A DNA stretch of 64,000 nt from Humidesulfovibrio sp. (GTDB lineage Bacteria > Desulfobacterota > Desulfovibrionia > Desulfovibrionales > Desulfovibrionaceae): contig JARLHQ010000019.1 of NCBI GenBank assembly GCA_031292175.1, positions 16,897-80,896 of the forward strand, given 5' to 3'. The position numbers and the translations under genes were made by a program. Position 1 is the stretch's first letter. The number at the start of each line of letters is the position of its first letter. The notes beneath the pieces are model-generated. The model did no database searches. It saw only the letters and a list, made by a program, of their open reading frames with translations, and had not been told where the DNA came from. Shown one piece after another: positions 52,918 through 62,008 of this stretch.

Positions 52918-53547
52918 ATGCGCATGCGCTGGCGCCTCATCCCGCTGCTGCTCGGCCTGGCCCTGTTGCCCGAGCCGGCCAGGGCCATTGACCTGAAGGA
53001 CATGATCCTTGATCCAGGCCATCTTGCCCCAACGGAGAACAGTGTCGCCGTGCACCCCGGCGACATGGCCCCGGACTTTACGCTCCCGGGCCTTTTGCTG
53101 CTGCCCGGGGCCAACCGGGCCGAGCAGCGCACCTTCCGCCTCTCCGAGTACCGGGGCCAAAAGAACGTCGTGCTCTCCTTCGTTCCCGCGGCCTTCACCC
53201 CCGTGTGCTCGGACCAGTGGCCGGGCTACCAACTGGCGCAGGAGATCTTCGAAGAGGCCGATGCCGTGATACTGGGCATCAGCGTGGACAACCTGCCGAG
53301 CCTGAACGCCTGGGTGACGGAGATGCACGGCCTGTGGTTCCCGGTGCTCTCCGACTTCTGGCCGCACGGCGCGGTGGCTAAAGCATACGGCCTGTTGCGC
53401 GCCAACGGCACGGCCGAGCGCGCCATCATCATCATCGACAAGCAGGGGGTGGTCCGTTACGCCGAAATCACGGACATCAACACCCGCCCGGATTTAGGGC
53501 ACATCGCGGCGGCGCTCGGCAAACTCGGCGGCCCCAAGGCGCGTTGA
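52918..53547 (+). CDS. Exported peroxiredoxin (AhpC/TSA type)
   Basis: A 209-residue enzyme with a signal peptide (LIPLLLGLALLPEPARA). The peroxidatic cysteine is in AAFTPVCSDQWPGYQL. Strands VHPGDMAPDFTLPG and RGQKNVVLSFVP are typical. No second conserved cysteine is evident, so it may be a one-Cys type or use the neighbouring redoxin. Its TGA stop overlaps a candidate promoter for the FMN riboswitch. It would scavenge peroxide in the periplasm. Confidence 0.87.
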   Translation: MRMRWRLIPLLLGLALLPEPARAIDLKDMILDPGHLAPTENSVAVHPGDMAPDFTLPGLLLLPGANRAEQRTFRLSEYRGQKNVVLSFVPAAFTPVCSDQWPGYQLAQEIFEEADAVILGISVDNLPSLNAWVTEMHGLWFPVLSDFWPHGAVAKAYGLLRANGTAERAIIIIDKQGVVRYAEITDINTRPDLGHIAAALGKLGGPKAR

Positions 53548-53570
53548 CGAGCCCGCCCGGGCGGTATAGG
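53544..53570 (+). promoter_or_regulatory. Candidate promoter of the FMN riboswitch-ribB unit
   Basis: TTGACG (53544-53549), a 15-base spacer and TATAGG (53565-53570). The predicted start falls just before the riboswitch, although the spacer is short. Confidence 0.5.
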
Positions 53571-53582
53571 GTCGTGTCGCTT

Positions 53583-53729
53583 ATTCTCAGGGCGGGGTGC
53601 AACTCCCCACCGGCGGTATCCGGGACACGTTCCGGGAAGCCCGCGAGCGCCCGCTCCATCGGGGAGTGGGGTCAGCAGATCCGGTGTGATTCCGGAGCCG
53701 ACGGTGACAGTCCGGATGGAAGAGAATGA
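53583..53729 (+). ncRNA. FMN riboswitch (RFN element)
   Basis: The conserved core is easy to see: CTCAGGGCGGGGTGCAA, CCCCACCGGCGGTA, AGCCCGCGAGCG, GGTCAGCAGATCCGGTG and CCGACGGTGACAGTC, closing with GGAAGAGAAT. It precedes ribB, so high FMN should lower riboflavin synthesis. The stretch 53730-53852 carries hairpins GGCGCATCTGCGCC (53774-53787) and GGGCGT/ACGCCC that could form the switch output. Confidence 0.95.
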
Positions 53730-53852
53730 GGCAGCCGACCCGTCGGGGGATCCTCCCCGGCGAGCCTTCCGCTTGGCGCATCTGCGCCGTGCGGCGGGCG
53801 TCTGTCTTTTACGCCCTGATTCTGGTCCCTTTTGCCCTTCTGGAGGCAAACC

Positions 53853-54497
53853 ATGAATCAGTCCCTGCTTGCACGCTTCGGCAATCCCCACACCCGCGTT
53901 GAAAGAGCCCTGGACAGCCTGCGCACCGGCGGCGGCGTCCTCGTTGTGGACGACGAGAAACGCGAGAACGAGGGCGACCTCATCTACCCGGCCGAGAGCG
54001 TGGACGAGGCGCAGATGGCCCTGCTCATCCGCGAATGCAGCGGCATCGTCTGCCTCTGTCTCACGGACGAGCACGCCGACACGCTCAACCTGCCGCCCAT
54101 GGTGGAACACAACACCAGCCACAACAAGACAGCCTTCACCGTGACCATTGAGGCGGCCCAGGGCGTGACCACCGGCGTCTCCGCGGCGGACCGCGTGACC
54201 ACGGTGCGCACCGCCGTGGCCGAAGACGCCCGGCCCGAGGATCTGCACCGGCCGGGGCATGTGTTCCCCTTACGCGCGCGGCCCGGCGGCGTCTTGGAGC
54301 GCGCAGGGCACACCGAGGCCACCGTGGACCTGATGCGCCTGGCCGGCCTCACCCCCGCCGGGGTGCTCTGCGAGCTCACCAACCGCGACGGCAGCATGGC
54401 CCGTCTGCCGGAGGTCACGGCCTTTGCCGAGTTGCACGGCCTGCCTGTGCTCGCCGTGGCCGATCTGGTGCGCTACCGCCAGGAATTCCGCGCCTAA
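53853..54497 (+). CDS. ribB: 3,4-dihydroxy-2-butanone 4-phosphate synthase
   Basis: A 214-residue enzyme converting ribulose 5-phosphate into the four-carbon unit of riboflavin plus formate. The catalytic motif [12 protein letters not shown] lies near residues 33-44. [12 protein letters not shown] and [14 protein letters not shown] follow in order. There is no GTP cyclohydrolase II domain, so it is RibB alone and not RibBA. The ATG at 53853 follows TGGAGG. It is under the FMN riboswitch, and ends at the hairpin at 54502. Confidence 0.95.
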   Translation: MNQSLLARFGNPHTRVERALDSLRTGGGVLVVDDEKRENEGDLIYPAESVDEAQMALLIRECSGIVCLCLTDEHADTLNLPPMVEHNTSHNKTAFTVTIEAAQGVTTGVSAADRVTTVRTAVAEDARPEDLHRPGHVFPLRARPGGVLERAGHTEATVDLMRLAGLTPAGVLCELTNRDGSMARLPEVTAFAELHGLPVLAVADLVRYRQEFRA

Positions 54498-54501
54498 CGA
54501 A

Positions 54502-54535
54502 GAAGGCCGCCGGAGGTTCTCCCCCGGCGGCCTTC
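54502..54535. terminator. Terminator between ribB and mltA
   Basis: GAAGGCCGCCGG (54502-54513) pairs exactly with CCGGCGGCCTTC (54524-54535). It lies between convergent genes and can serve both. Confidence 0.82.
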
Positions 54536-54561
54536 TCACCCAACAGTTGGCACGCGCGCCG

Positions 54562-55902
54562 CTATTGCGCGCCGTCCCCGATTTCCTGCTGCCCATACTG
54601 GCCGCGCCCGTCCGGCGCGTCCTCGTCCTCCGGCTGGGCCGCGGGCAGATAGCCCAGGGCGCGCTTGCTCAACAGCAGGTGCAGCTGGCCGGGGTTTTTC
54701 ATGCGGCCGGACACAAACTCCGCGTACGCGCCGGACCCGCAGAACAGGTCCACGTGGTTGCCTCTGATGGCCCCGCCCGTGTCCTGGGCCATCATGAGAC
54801 CGGAAAGGCGCGATGGCCCACCGCTCTTGGGGGCGGGCAAATCGACGCTCATGGCCAGCATCGCGCCGAGGGGCACTTGGGAGCGGTCGATCGCGACGGA
54901 ACTCATGGGGGTAAGCAGCTTGCCCATGCTCCCGTAAGGGCCGTTGTCCGCCAGACGGAAGAACACGTAGCTCTTGTCCGTGGACAACAGTTCCTTGGCC
55001 AGCTGCTGGTGCTGCTGCACAAAGCTGCGGATCGCCGGCATGCTCGCGTTGTCGCGGGTCAGGTAGCCGCGCCGTATCAACGTGCGGCCCAACATGTCCA
55101 ACTCGCGGCCGTTCTTGTCCGCATACAGGACATGCTTGATGCTGCCGTCGGGCAGGATCAGCCGTCCGGAGCCCTGGATCTGCAGGAAGTACAGGTCCAC
55201 GCGGTCCTTCACCCAGGCCAGTTCCGCGCCCTTGCCCTTCAGCGCGCCCTTGAAGTCGATGTCTCCGCGCGCGTAGTAGGGCTTGATGCCGTTTTTCACC
55301 AGGCGGTAACGCAAGGTCTGGCCCTTCCAGCGCGGATGGAACTCGCCCAGGTCCACTTCAAGAAGATCCTCCGGGTGACCATAGATGGCGTAGGGGTACT
55401 CCGGATCCGGCTCCAGGCTGGCCTGCAGGAAGGGCTCGTAGTAGCCCGTGACCAGCGTGTTCTGCTGCAGCGGATACCAGAGGAACACCTGCGCCAAAAG
55501 CGCCGGGTCGTCATCCAGGTACGGCAGGGCCGCGATCAGATCCTCAAGGGTCTGGCGCATGGCCCCCCAGGTCACCGTGAGGCCGGGCCGCGTGACGGCG
55601 ACGCCACCGGCCGGCTTGCCGGACACGTAAGCCAGGCTGGCCTTCAGGCCCGGCTCCAGGTCACGCCAGGAACCAAGCCCCTGAGTGGAGGCATGCATCT
55701 GGCGCGCAAGCTCCAGGGCCTGCCCGCTGGTCAGCGGCTGGTAGCTGGGCTTCGCCACCACGGGCGGTGGCGGCGGTGGCGGCGGCGGAGCCACGGGTTT
55801 GGCGCAGCCAACGGCCAGCACAAGCACGCATAACAGCAAGCCGGCAAGGCGGCGGACAGGTCGCGCCGGGGAGAGCGGGCGCGCGGACAGCGGATGCCTC
55901 AT
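54562..55902 (-). CDS. mltA: Membrane-bound lytic murein transglycosylase A
   Basis: A 446-residue outer-membrane lipoprotein that cleaves peptidoglycan glycan strands. The lipobox is LAVGC (Cys33). A run of nine prolines follows, then the MltA barrel (LVTGYYEPFLQASL) and the 3D domain with the catalytic Asp region MMAQDTGGAIRGNHVDLFCG. A long C-terminal acidic tail (about 25 residues) is extra. The ATG overlaps the stop of the AI-2E family gene, so the two form one unit. Confidence 0.92.
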   Translation of the reverse strand: MRHPLSARPLSPARPVRRLAGLLLCVLVLAVGCAKPVAPPPPPPPPPVVAKPSYQPLTSGQALELARQMHASTQGLGSWRDLEPGLKASLAYVSGKPAGGVAVTRPGLTVTWGAMRQTLEDLIAALPYLDDDPALLAQVFLWYPLQQNTLVTGYYEPFLQASLEPDPEYPYAIYGHPEDLLEVDLGEFHPRWKGQTLRYRLVKNGIKPYYARGDIDFKGALKGKGAELAWVKDRVDLYFLQIQGSGRLILPDGSIKHVLYADKNGRELDMLGRTLIRRGYLTRDNASMPAIRSFVQQHQQLAKELLSTDKSYVFFRLADNGPYGSMGKLLTPMSSVAIDRSQVPLGAMLAMSVDLPAPKSGGPSRLSGLMMAQDTGGAIRGNHVDLFCGSGAYAEFVSGRMKNPGQLHLLLSKRALGYLPAAQPEDEDAPDGRGQYGQQEIGDGAQ

Positions 55903-57041
55903 GGTTCGTTCCTGTATTCGCGGTAGGCCGAGCGCGAGGTCAGCACGTCCTTGTACTCCTCACTGTAGATCTTGAGCATGACCATCAGGAAGGTCAGGAT
56001 CAGCGGCCCATAGAAGATGCCGAGCGCGCCGAAGGCGTGGATGCCGCCCAGGATGGCCAGAAAGATGTAGAAGGGCGAAACGTCCGCCGCCCTGCGCATG
56101 AGCAGGGGGCGCAGGATGGTGTCGATGTTGGTGACGATGAGCACGTTGTACAGAAGGAAGAACAGCGCCGGCTGCCAGTCGCCAAAGAAATACAGGTAGG
56201 CCGCGGCCGGAATCCAGACAAGCCCGGTGCCGATGACCGGGATGAGCGCCGCCAGGCCCATCATGGTGCCCCAGAACAGGGGCTTGATGCCCACCAGATA
56301 GAGGCCGAGCGCGCCCACCAGGCCCTGCAGCACCGCGATGAGCAGGCTGCCCAGAAGCACCGCGCGCGACACGCGCTGCAGGCTCTCGATGATGATGTCC
56401 TCCTGGTGCGTGAGCAGCGGCGCGAGGTACTTGATCTTCTGCACGATGCCCCGGCCCTCGCGCAGAAAGTAGAAGATCATGAAGATCATGAGGAAGAAGC
56501 GCAGCAGGAGCTTCGCCATGTTGCCCACGAGGCTGGCGCTGGCGTTCAGCATGGACTGCGTGAAGTCGCGGGCGAGGGACAGGATGCGCGCCTGGATGGC
56601 CGCGTCGTCAATGGTCACAAAGGGCAGCCGGGCGCGCACCCAGTCCAGCACCGGGTCCAGGCGGTGGCTGCGCAAAAGCTCAGCGAAGTCGTTGCGGTTG
56701 GCCCATTCGCGGATGGTCATCATGGAGTCCAGCCCCTCCGTCACCAGCCCCCAGGCAAGAAATGCCGCGGGCAGCAGGATGAGCACGACCACCAGGCTGG
56801 ACGTCACGCCCGCGGCCAGGTTGGCCCGCCCGCCCAGACGGTGGAACAGCCGGGCGTTCAAAGGGGAAAAGATGATGGCCAGGGCCGCGGAGAGGATCAT
56901 GGTGTGCAGGAAGGGCTCCAGCAGCACAAAGCCGAAGAACAGCGCCACCACGAGGAAGAACAGCATGAAGTAGGCGAAGATCTTGTTGGAGTGCGGCTGC
57001 GGCAACGGGATGTCGGACGTCTCCGGGGCACTTTTTGTCAT
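55899..57041 (-). CDS. AI-2E family transporter
   Basis: A 380-residue inner-membrane permease with six or more membrane segments (first at about 22-55, FAYFMLFFLVVALFFGFVLL). The family core appears as GLVGALGLYLVG then PLFWGTMMGLAALIPVIGTG, and a later GPLILTFLM. Substrates vary and are unknown here; autoinducer-2 export is one proposal. The ATG at 57039-57041 follows AGGGGGCG; an extra 21 upstream codons are unlikely. It is coupled to mltA by ATGA. Confidence 0.85.
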   Translation of the reverse strand: MTKSAPETSDIPLPQPHSNKIFAYFMLFFLVVALFFGFVLLEPFLHTMILSAALAIIFSPLNARLFHRLGGRANLAAGVTSSLVVVLILLPAAFLAWGLVTEGLDSMMTIREWANRNDFAELLRSHRLDPVLDWVRARLPFVTIDDAAIQARILSLARDFTQSMLNASASLVGNMAKLLLRFFLMIFMIFYFLREGRGIVQKIKYLAPLLTHQEDIIIESLQRVSRAVLLGSLLIAVLQGLVGALGLYLVGIKPLFWGTMMGLAALIPVIGTGLVWIPAAAYLYFFGDWQPALFFLLYNVLIVTNIDTILRPLLMRRAADVSPFYIFLAILGGIHAFGALGIFYGPLILTFLMVMLKIYSEEYKDVLTSRSAYREYRNEP

Positions 57042-57763
57042 GTTGCGTCCGCCCCCTGGCGGTCGTTGGTTTGACTTTCGATAACCAGATCTTCTGAACA
57101 ACACATGTTCCCTGACGGCCAGCAGGCCTCACGTCTCGCGCTGGGCGCGGCGCTCGGGAGGGCTTCCGCAGGCCGGAACCGAAGGCCCCCCCGCGACGGG
57201 TCGCCGCGCCGGAATGGACAATGAAAAAGAGCATGAGGATGCCGTGGGACAGGCCATGCTCCGCCCGGCCCCGGGAACCCAAAAACCGAGTCCCGGCAAC
57301 GCGCCCCGGCTGTCCAGGCTGACAGCGCGCTCAACGTCCACCACGAGAACGCTGGACTCGGTCATGCAGGCTCCCCCGGCCAGATTGGGGAAAATAACGG
57401 GTTGGCCGGCCCGCTCCGCCTCCGGAGCCTTGCGGGCCGCCTCACCTGCGCCTTGTAAGCCTGGGTTGCGGTGTGGTCAAGCCGCGCCCTTGAGACGCTT
57501 GGATGCGGCAAGGCGGAGGGGATACACATCCCGTCCGCAGACCCGTCCCTCGGGTCGGGATTTCAGAATTTGCACACGCGGCCAATGAGCTTCTTGTGTT
57601 TTCCATTCGATGTGTCTAAAGGGAAGATCAGTGCCGCGCGGCGAGGGGTTTGGCCGCGCAGACACCTGATTTCATCCCGGCATGGCGGCCTTTCAGTGTG
57701 CCGTGCGGGGGTCGTGTTTTTTGTGTCGTCCGGTAAAAAAATGTTTCACCTGGAGGAGTTCGC
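57042..57763. other. 722-bp region without a firm gene
   Basis: It separates the AI-2E family gene from the amino-acid ABC operon. It contains a possible 78-codon minus-strand ORF (57129-57365), with GGGGGAG before its ATG but no recognisable product, and a stem GGCCCGC/GCGGGCC (57408-57438). Further right is a weak promoter-like TTGTGT and TCTAAA (about 57595-57620). No RNA gene is evident. Confidence 0.5.
57129..57365 (-). CDS. Possible small ORF, function unknown
   Basis: A 78-residue frame beginning MTESSVLVVDVERAVSLDS, with a good GGGGGAG site upstream. The remainder is Pro/Gly/Ser/Arg-rich and looks like a chance GC-rich frame. It could be a remnant of a longer gene. Nothing beyond the ribosome site supports it. 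Confidence 0.25.
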   Translation of the reverse strand: MTESSVLVVDVERAVSLDSRGALPGLGFWVPGAGRSMACPTASSCSFSLSIPARRPVAGGPSVPACGSPPERRAQRET

Positions 57764-58564
57764 ATGAAACGCCTGTTCAAGTCCATTGTGATTGCTGCCG
57801 CGATGAGCGCCCTCGCCCTGAGCGTTGTTGGTTGTGGCAAGAAGGAAGAGAAGGCCGCCGAGCCCGCTGCCAACGCCACCGCCGCCGCGCCGAAGACCAT
57901 CATCTTCGCCTCCGACGCCACCTATCCCCCGATGCAGTACACGAACGATCAGAAAGAGATCGTCGGCTTCGAGGTTGATGTGATCAAGGCCGCCGGCGAG
58001 AAGGCCGGCTTCAAGGCCGAGTTCAAGAACGTGGCCTGGGACGGCATCTTCGCCGGCCTGTCCGCTGGCAAGTACGACGCCATCTCCTCCAGCGTCTCCA
58101 TCACCGATGAGCGCAAGGCGACCATGGACTTCTCCGATCCCATCATGGCCATCGAGCAGACCCTCGTTGTGGCCAAGGACGAGAAGGCCACCGACCTGGC
58201 CGGCCTGAAGGGCAAGAGCGTGGGCGCCCAGATCGGCACCACCAGCTACTTGGTCCTCAAGGACGTGAAGGGCTTCAAAGCCATCAAGACCTACGACGAA
58301 GTGGGCTTGGCCATGGAAGACCTGGTGAAGGGCAGCATCCAGGCCGTCGTCGCCGACAGCCCGGTCGCCGTCGAGTACACCGCCCACAAGTACGCCGACA
58401 AGATCAAGATCGCCGGCGTCGTGAAGAGCGACAAGGTCGAGAACATCGGCATCGCCGTCAAGAAGGGCAACAAGGACGTGCTTGACTTGGTCAACAAGGG
58501 CCTCGCCGCCATCAAGGCCGACGGCACCTTCGACAAGATCAAGGCTGCGCACAACATGAAGTAG
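57764..58564 (+). CDS. Polar amino-acid ABC transporter, binding lipoprotein
   Basis: A 266-residue type II solute-binding protein. The lipobox VVGCGKK puts the acylated Cys at residue 24. After an Ala-rich spacer the fold opens IIFASDATYPPMQYTND, then VGFEVDVIKAAGEKAG, and the ligand-contact AISSSVSITDERK and GAQIGTTSYL. This places it in the glutamine/histidine/arginine group; the exact amino acid is not visible. The ATG has GGAGGAG upstream. It heads an importer operon with permease and ATPase. Confidence 0.94.
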   Translation: MKRLFKSIVIAAAMSALALSVVGCGKKEEKAAEPAANATAAAPKTIIFASDATYPPMQYTNDQKEIVGFEVDVIKAAGEKAGFKAEFKNVAWDGIFAGLSAGKYDAISSSVSITDERKATMDFSDPIMAIEQTLVVAKDEKATDLAGLKGKSVGAQIGTTSYLVLKDVKGFKAIKTYDEVGLAMEDLVKGSIQAVVADSPVAVEYTAHKYADKIKIAGVVKSDKVENIGIAVKKGNKDVLDLVNKGLAAIKADGTFDKIKAAHNMK

Positions 58565-58599
58565 ACCGGGCCGCTTCGGACCGTTCTAGCGAGATTCTC

Positions 58600-58629
58600 C
58601 CGGGGGGCCGCCATCTGGTGGCCCCCCGG
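58600..58629 (+). terminator. Strong hairpin between binding protein and permease genes
   Basis: A GC-rich inverted repeat: CCGGGGGGCC (58600-58609) with GGCCCCCCGG (58620-58629) plus an inner GCCA/TGGT. There is no T-run. It probably protects the 5' transcript or lowers downstream expression, giving more binding protein than membrane parts. Confidence 0.72.
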
Positions 58630-58656
58630 CATTCCAACACCAAGGGCCAAGCACAC

Positions 58657-59425
58657 ATGACCGAATCACGAAAAATCGACGTGGGCGAAGGGGCGGCCAT
58701 CCCCAACAGAAACGACTGGGGCCTCTTCAACGCCTGGGTTATCAGCATCGTTGGCGCCATAACCGCCATCATCTATCTGCTCATCTCCCGCCCGGACCCC
58801 TACCAGCGGCTGCTTGTGTACCTGGGCGATGGCATCGTCATCACCTTCAAGGTCACCATCGTCTCCATCATCTGCGCCTGCGGCATCGGACTCATCACCG
58901 GTCTTGGACGCGTATCCAAGAACAAGGCGATCAACCTCGTGGCCTCCACCTATGTGGAGATCATCCGAGGCATTCCGCTGCTGGTGCAACTTTTCTACAT
59001 CTATTACGCCCTGGGCCGCTTCCTGAACGTGCCCGACCTCACCGCGGCCATCATCGCCATGAGCGTGTGCTACGGCGCCTACATGGGCGAGGTGTTCCGC
59101 GCGGGCATCACGGCCATCGACAAAGGCCAGACCGAGGCCGCTCGCTCGCTGGGCCTCAACGGCAGGCAGACCATGTTCATGGTCATTCTGCCCCAAGCCT
59201 GGCGCACCATCCTGCCTCCGGTGGGCAACGAGTTCATCGCCCTTTTGAAAGACACGTCCCTGGTGTCCATCCTGGCCGTTGCCGACTTGTTGCGCCGCGG
59301 CCGCGAGTTTTCGAGCGAGACCTTCCTCTACTTCGAAACCTACACCATGGTCGCCCTGGTCTATCTCGTCATCACGCTCATCCTGTCCAAGGGTGTGAGC
59401 ATCATGGAAGCGAGGCTCAGCCATT

Positions 59426-59439
<14 letters not shown>
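58657..59439 (+). CDS. Polar amino-acid ABC transporter, permease
   Basis: A 260-residue inner-membrane permease with five segments. The HisM/GlnP hallmark [14 protein letters not shown] lies near residues 104-117. The ATPase-contact EAA loop is [24 protein letters not shown]. The ATG at 58657 has only a weak ribosome site. Its 3' end overlaps the ATPase gene by 14 bases. One permease gene serves both halves as a homodimer. Confidence 0.94.
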
Positions 59440-60169
<730 letters not shown>

Positions 60170-60189
60170 CCCGCCAGAAACCGCCGCCC

Positions 60190-60224
60190 GCAAAAGGCCG
60201 TCTCTCCGGGGGCGGCCTTTTTGC
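60190..60224 (+). terminator. Terminator of the amino-acid ABC operon
   Basis: GCAAAAGGCCG (60190-60200) pairs with CGGCCTTTTTGC (60213-60224), leaving five T residues at the stem end. It lies 20 bases past the ATPase stop. Confidence 0.85.
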
Positions 60225-60284
60225 GCCCCTTGCGCCGAGCCCCAGCCCAGCGTACAGAAATTTCCGACACACCCGGAGGCCTTC

Positions 60285-61721
60285 ATGCGCAAATTCGCCC
60301 ATATCGCCGCGCCCCTCGGCCTGGCCTTGCTCCTCTGCTCCTGCGCCCCCCAGCGCCCAGACGCACCACAACCCGAGCCGCTGCCCGCGCCCAAGCCCAC
60401 CCTGGCCCCGCAAGCGGCCATAAGCGAGACGGAAGTCCTCTCCAGCCTCAACATCCTGGTCAACGACACCGTGCCCGGCTCCGACGATTTCGAGGCCAAA
60501 CGCGCCGCCCTGACCCCGGTCGTAAAGGCCCCCGGCCTGAGTCCGGACCTCCGCTGGCCGCTGGCCCAGGTCCTGGCCTTCAATCCCCCGCGCCTGCGCG
60601 AACGCTGGCAGCACCGCCTGGAGGCGCAGGAAAACGCCGCCGCGCTCTACGCCGCGAATCCGCCAGAGAACTTCGCCGCCCTGAACGGCTCGCGCGTCGT
60701 GCGCCGCCTTGGCCCCGTCCTCTATCTGGTGCGCCTGCCCGGCGACGACACGGTGCTCCTCTCCTCCAACCGCCGGTTCAAGAAAGGCGCCCGGCTCAAG
60801 CACCTGTTCGTCTACGAGCAGCTGCGCCCCCTGCCCGACAAGAGCAAGGGCGACCTTGTGGACGAGCTGGCCGACCAGCCCCGCGCCTTTGTGGAAATAA
60901 CCCGGCAGGAAGCCAAGATGCGCGAGGCCGAGCGCGCGCCTGTCCTGGCCCGGCTCAAGGGCCTGGAGGCCCAGGGCGGCGAATTGGAGCGCGCCGTGGC
61001 CGCTGATCTGGCCCGGCTCGACACCATGACCCGCGATGTCAATGCGGTTATAAGCCCCCGGCTGCTGCGCCAGGGCTCCCCGCCAGCGCCCACGGTCTTC
61101 ATCCGCAAGGTGCGGCGCATCGCCAAAAACTTCAGCCGCCCGCAGTACTATCGCTACGCCCTGCCCATAACCGGCAAGGCCCAGGTGGACGCCGTGCTCA
61201 AAGGCTACCTGGAGGAACGCAAGACCGAGGTGCAGGACCTGCTGCACACAACCGGCGTGGGGCGCGGACGCGCCCGGGCCAATTCCGACCGCATCGCCTT
61301 CAAGGCCTTCACCGCATCAAAGCGCCTCCTGTCCGTCCGCTTCGAGGAGCTACGCGACACCGGCGGCGCGCACCCCAACATGGCCTACGCCACCTTTGTC
61401 TTCGACATGCAGCGCCAAGCCCGGCTGGGCCTCGTGGACATCTTTACCGACACGCCCGCAGCGCTCAAAATCCTCTCCGAGCTGGCGACCCGGCGCATGG
61501 AGATGGTGCTCGACGGCACGAGCTTCCCGGAGGGCCTCACCCCCAAACCGCAAAACTTCAGCGCCTTTGTGCTCGACGGAAGCGACCTCGTGTTCACCTT
61601 CCCACCGTACCAGACAGCCAGCTACGCCCAGGGCCCCCAGACTTTGCGCGTGCCGCTGTGCCACCCGCGCCTGCTGCCGCTGCTCGCGCCCGGTTTCCTG
61701 CAGGCCCTGGCTACCGAATAA
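60285..61721 (+). CDS. Lipoprotein with RsiV-like (DUF3298) domain
   Basis: A 478-residue protein with a lipobox-type leader (LGLALLLCSCAP, Cys at about residue 20). A Pro-rich spacer follows, then a helical region (about 50-260) of unknown kind. The last 210 residues resemble the RsiV/PdaC DUF3298 fold, with FEELRDTGGAHPNMAYATFVFD and FTFPPYQTASYAQGPQTLRVP. RsiV of Bacillus binds lysozyme, but that role is not implied here. It is monocistronic by position. Confidence 0.78.
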   Translation: MRKFAHIAAPLGLALLLCSCAPQRPDAPQPEPLPAPKPTLAPQAAISETEVLSSLNILVNDTVPGSDDFEAKRAALTPVVKAPGLSPDLRWPLAQVLAFNPPRLRERWQHRLEAQENAAALYAANPPENFAALNGSRVVRRLGPVLYLVRLPGDDTVLLSSNRRFKKGARLKHLFVYEQLRPLPDKSKGDLVDELADQPRAFVEITRQEAKMREAERAPVLARLKGLEAQGGELERAVAADLARLDTMTRDVNAVISPRLLRQGSPPAPTVFIRKVRRIAKNFSRPQYYRYALPITGKAQVDAVLKGYLEERKTEVQDLLHTTGVGRGRARANSDRIAFKAFTASKRLLSVRFEELRDTGGAHPNMAYATFVFDMQRQARLGLVDIFTDTPAALKILSELATRRMEMVLDGTSFPEGLTPKPQNFSAFVLDGSDLVFTFPPYQTASYAQGPQTLRVPLCHPRLLPLLAPGFLQALATE

Positions 61722-62008
61722 GCCATGCGGAAGATCTGGGGCAAAGTTTTCCCGGGGGGAGTTGCCCTCCACCACCGCCGTCCCTTCCTCGGCCTGGCGC
61801 AAGGATGTAGGCGATCTGCAACTCCGTGAACCGCGACTTCTTTATGGAAAAATTCTCCAGTTCGGAGTAAGCCAAACCTAAACGGGACTTTTCTCATTTT
61901 GAACGGTCCAGTTTTCGGGAAGCAGGTCACAACCTTTGTTGAGACAGAATCCGGCGTGGACACTTTCTTCATAGACTGTTTGCAATTGAAGCAAACAGAG
62001 GAGCTGAA

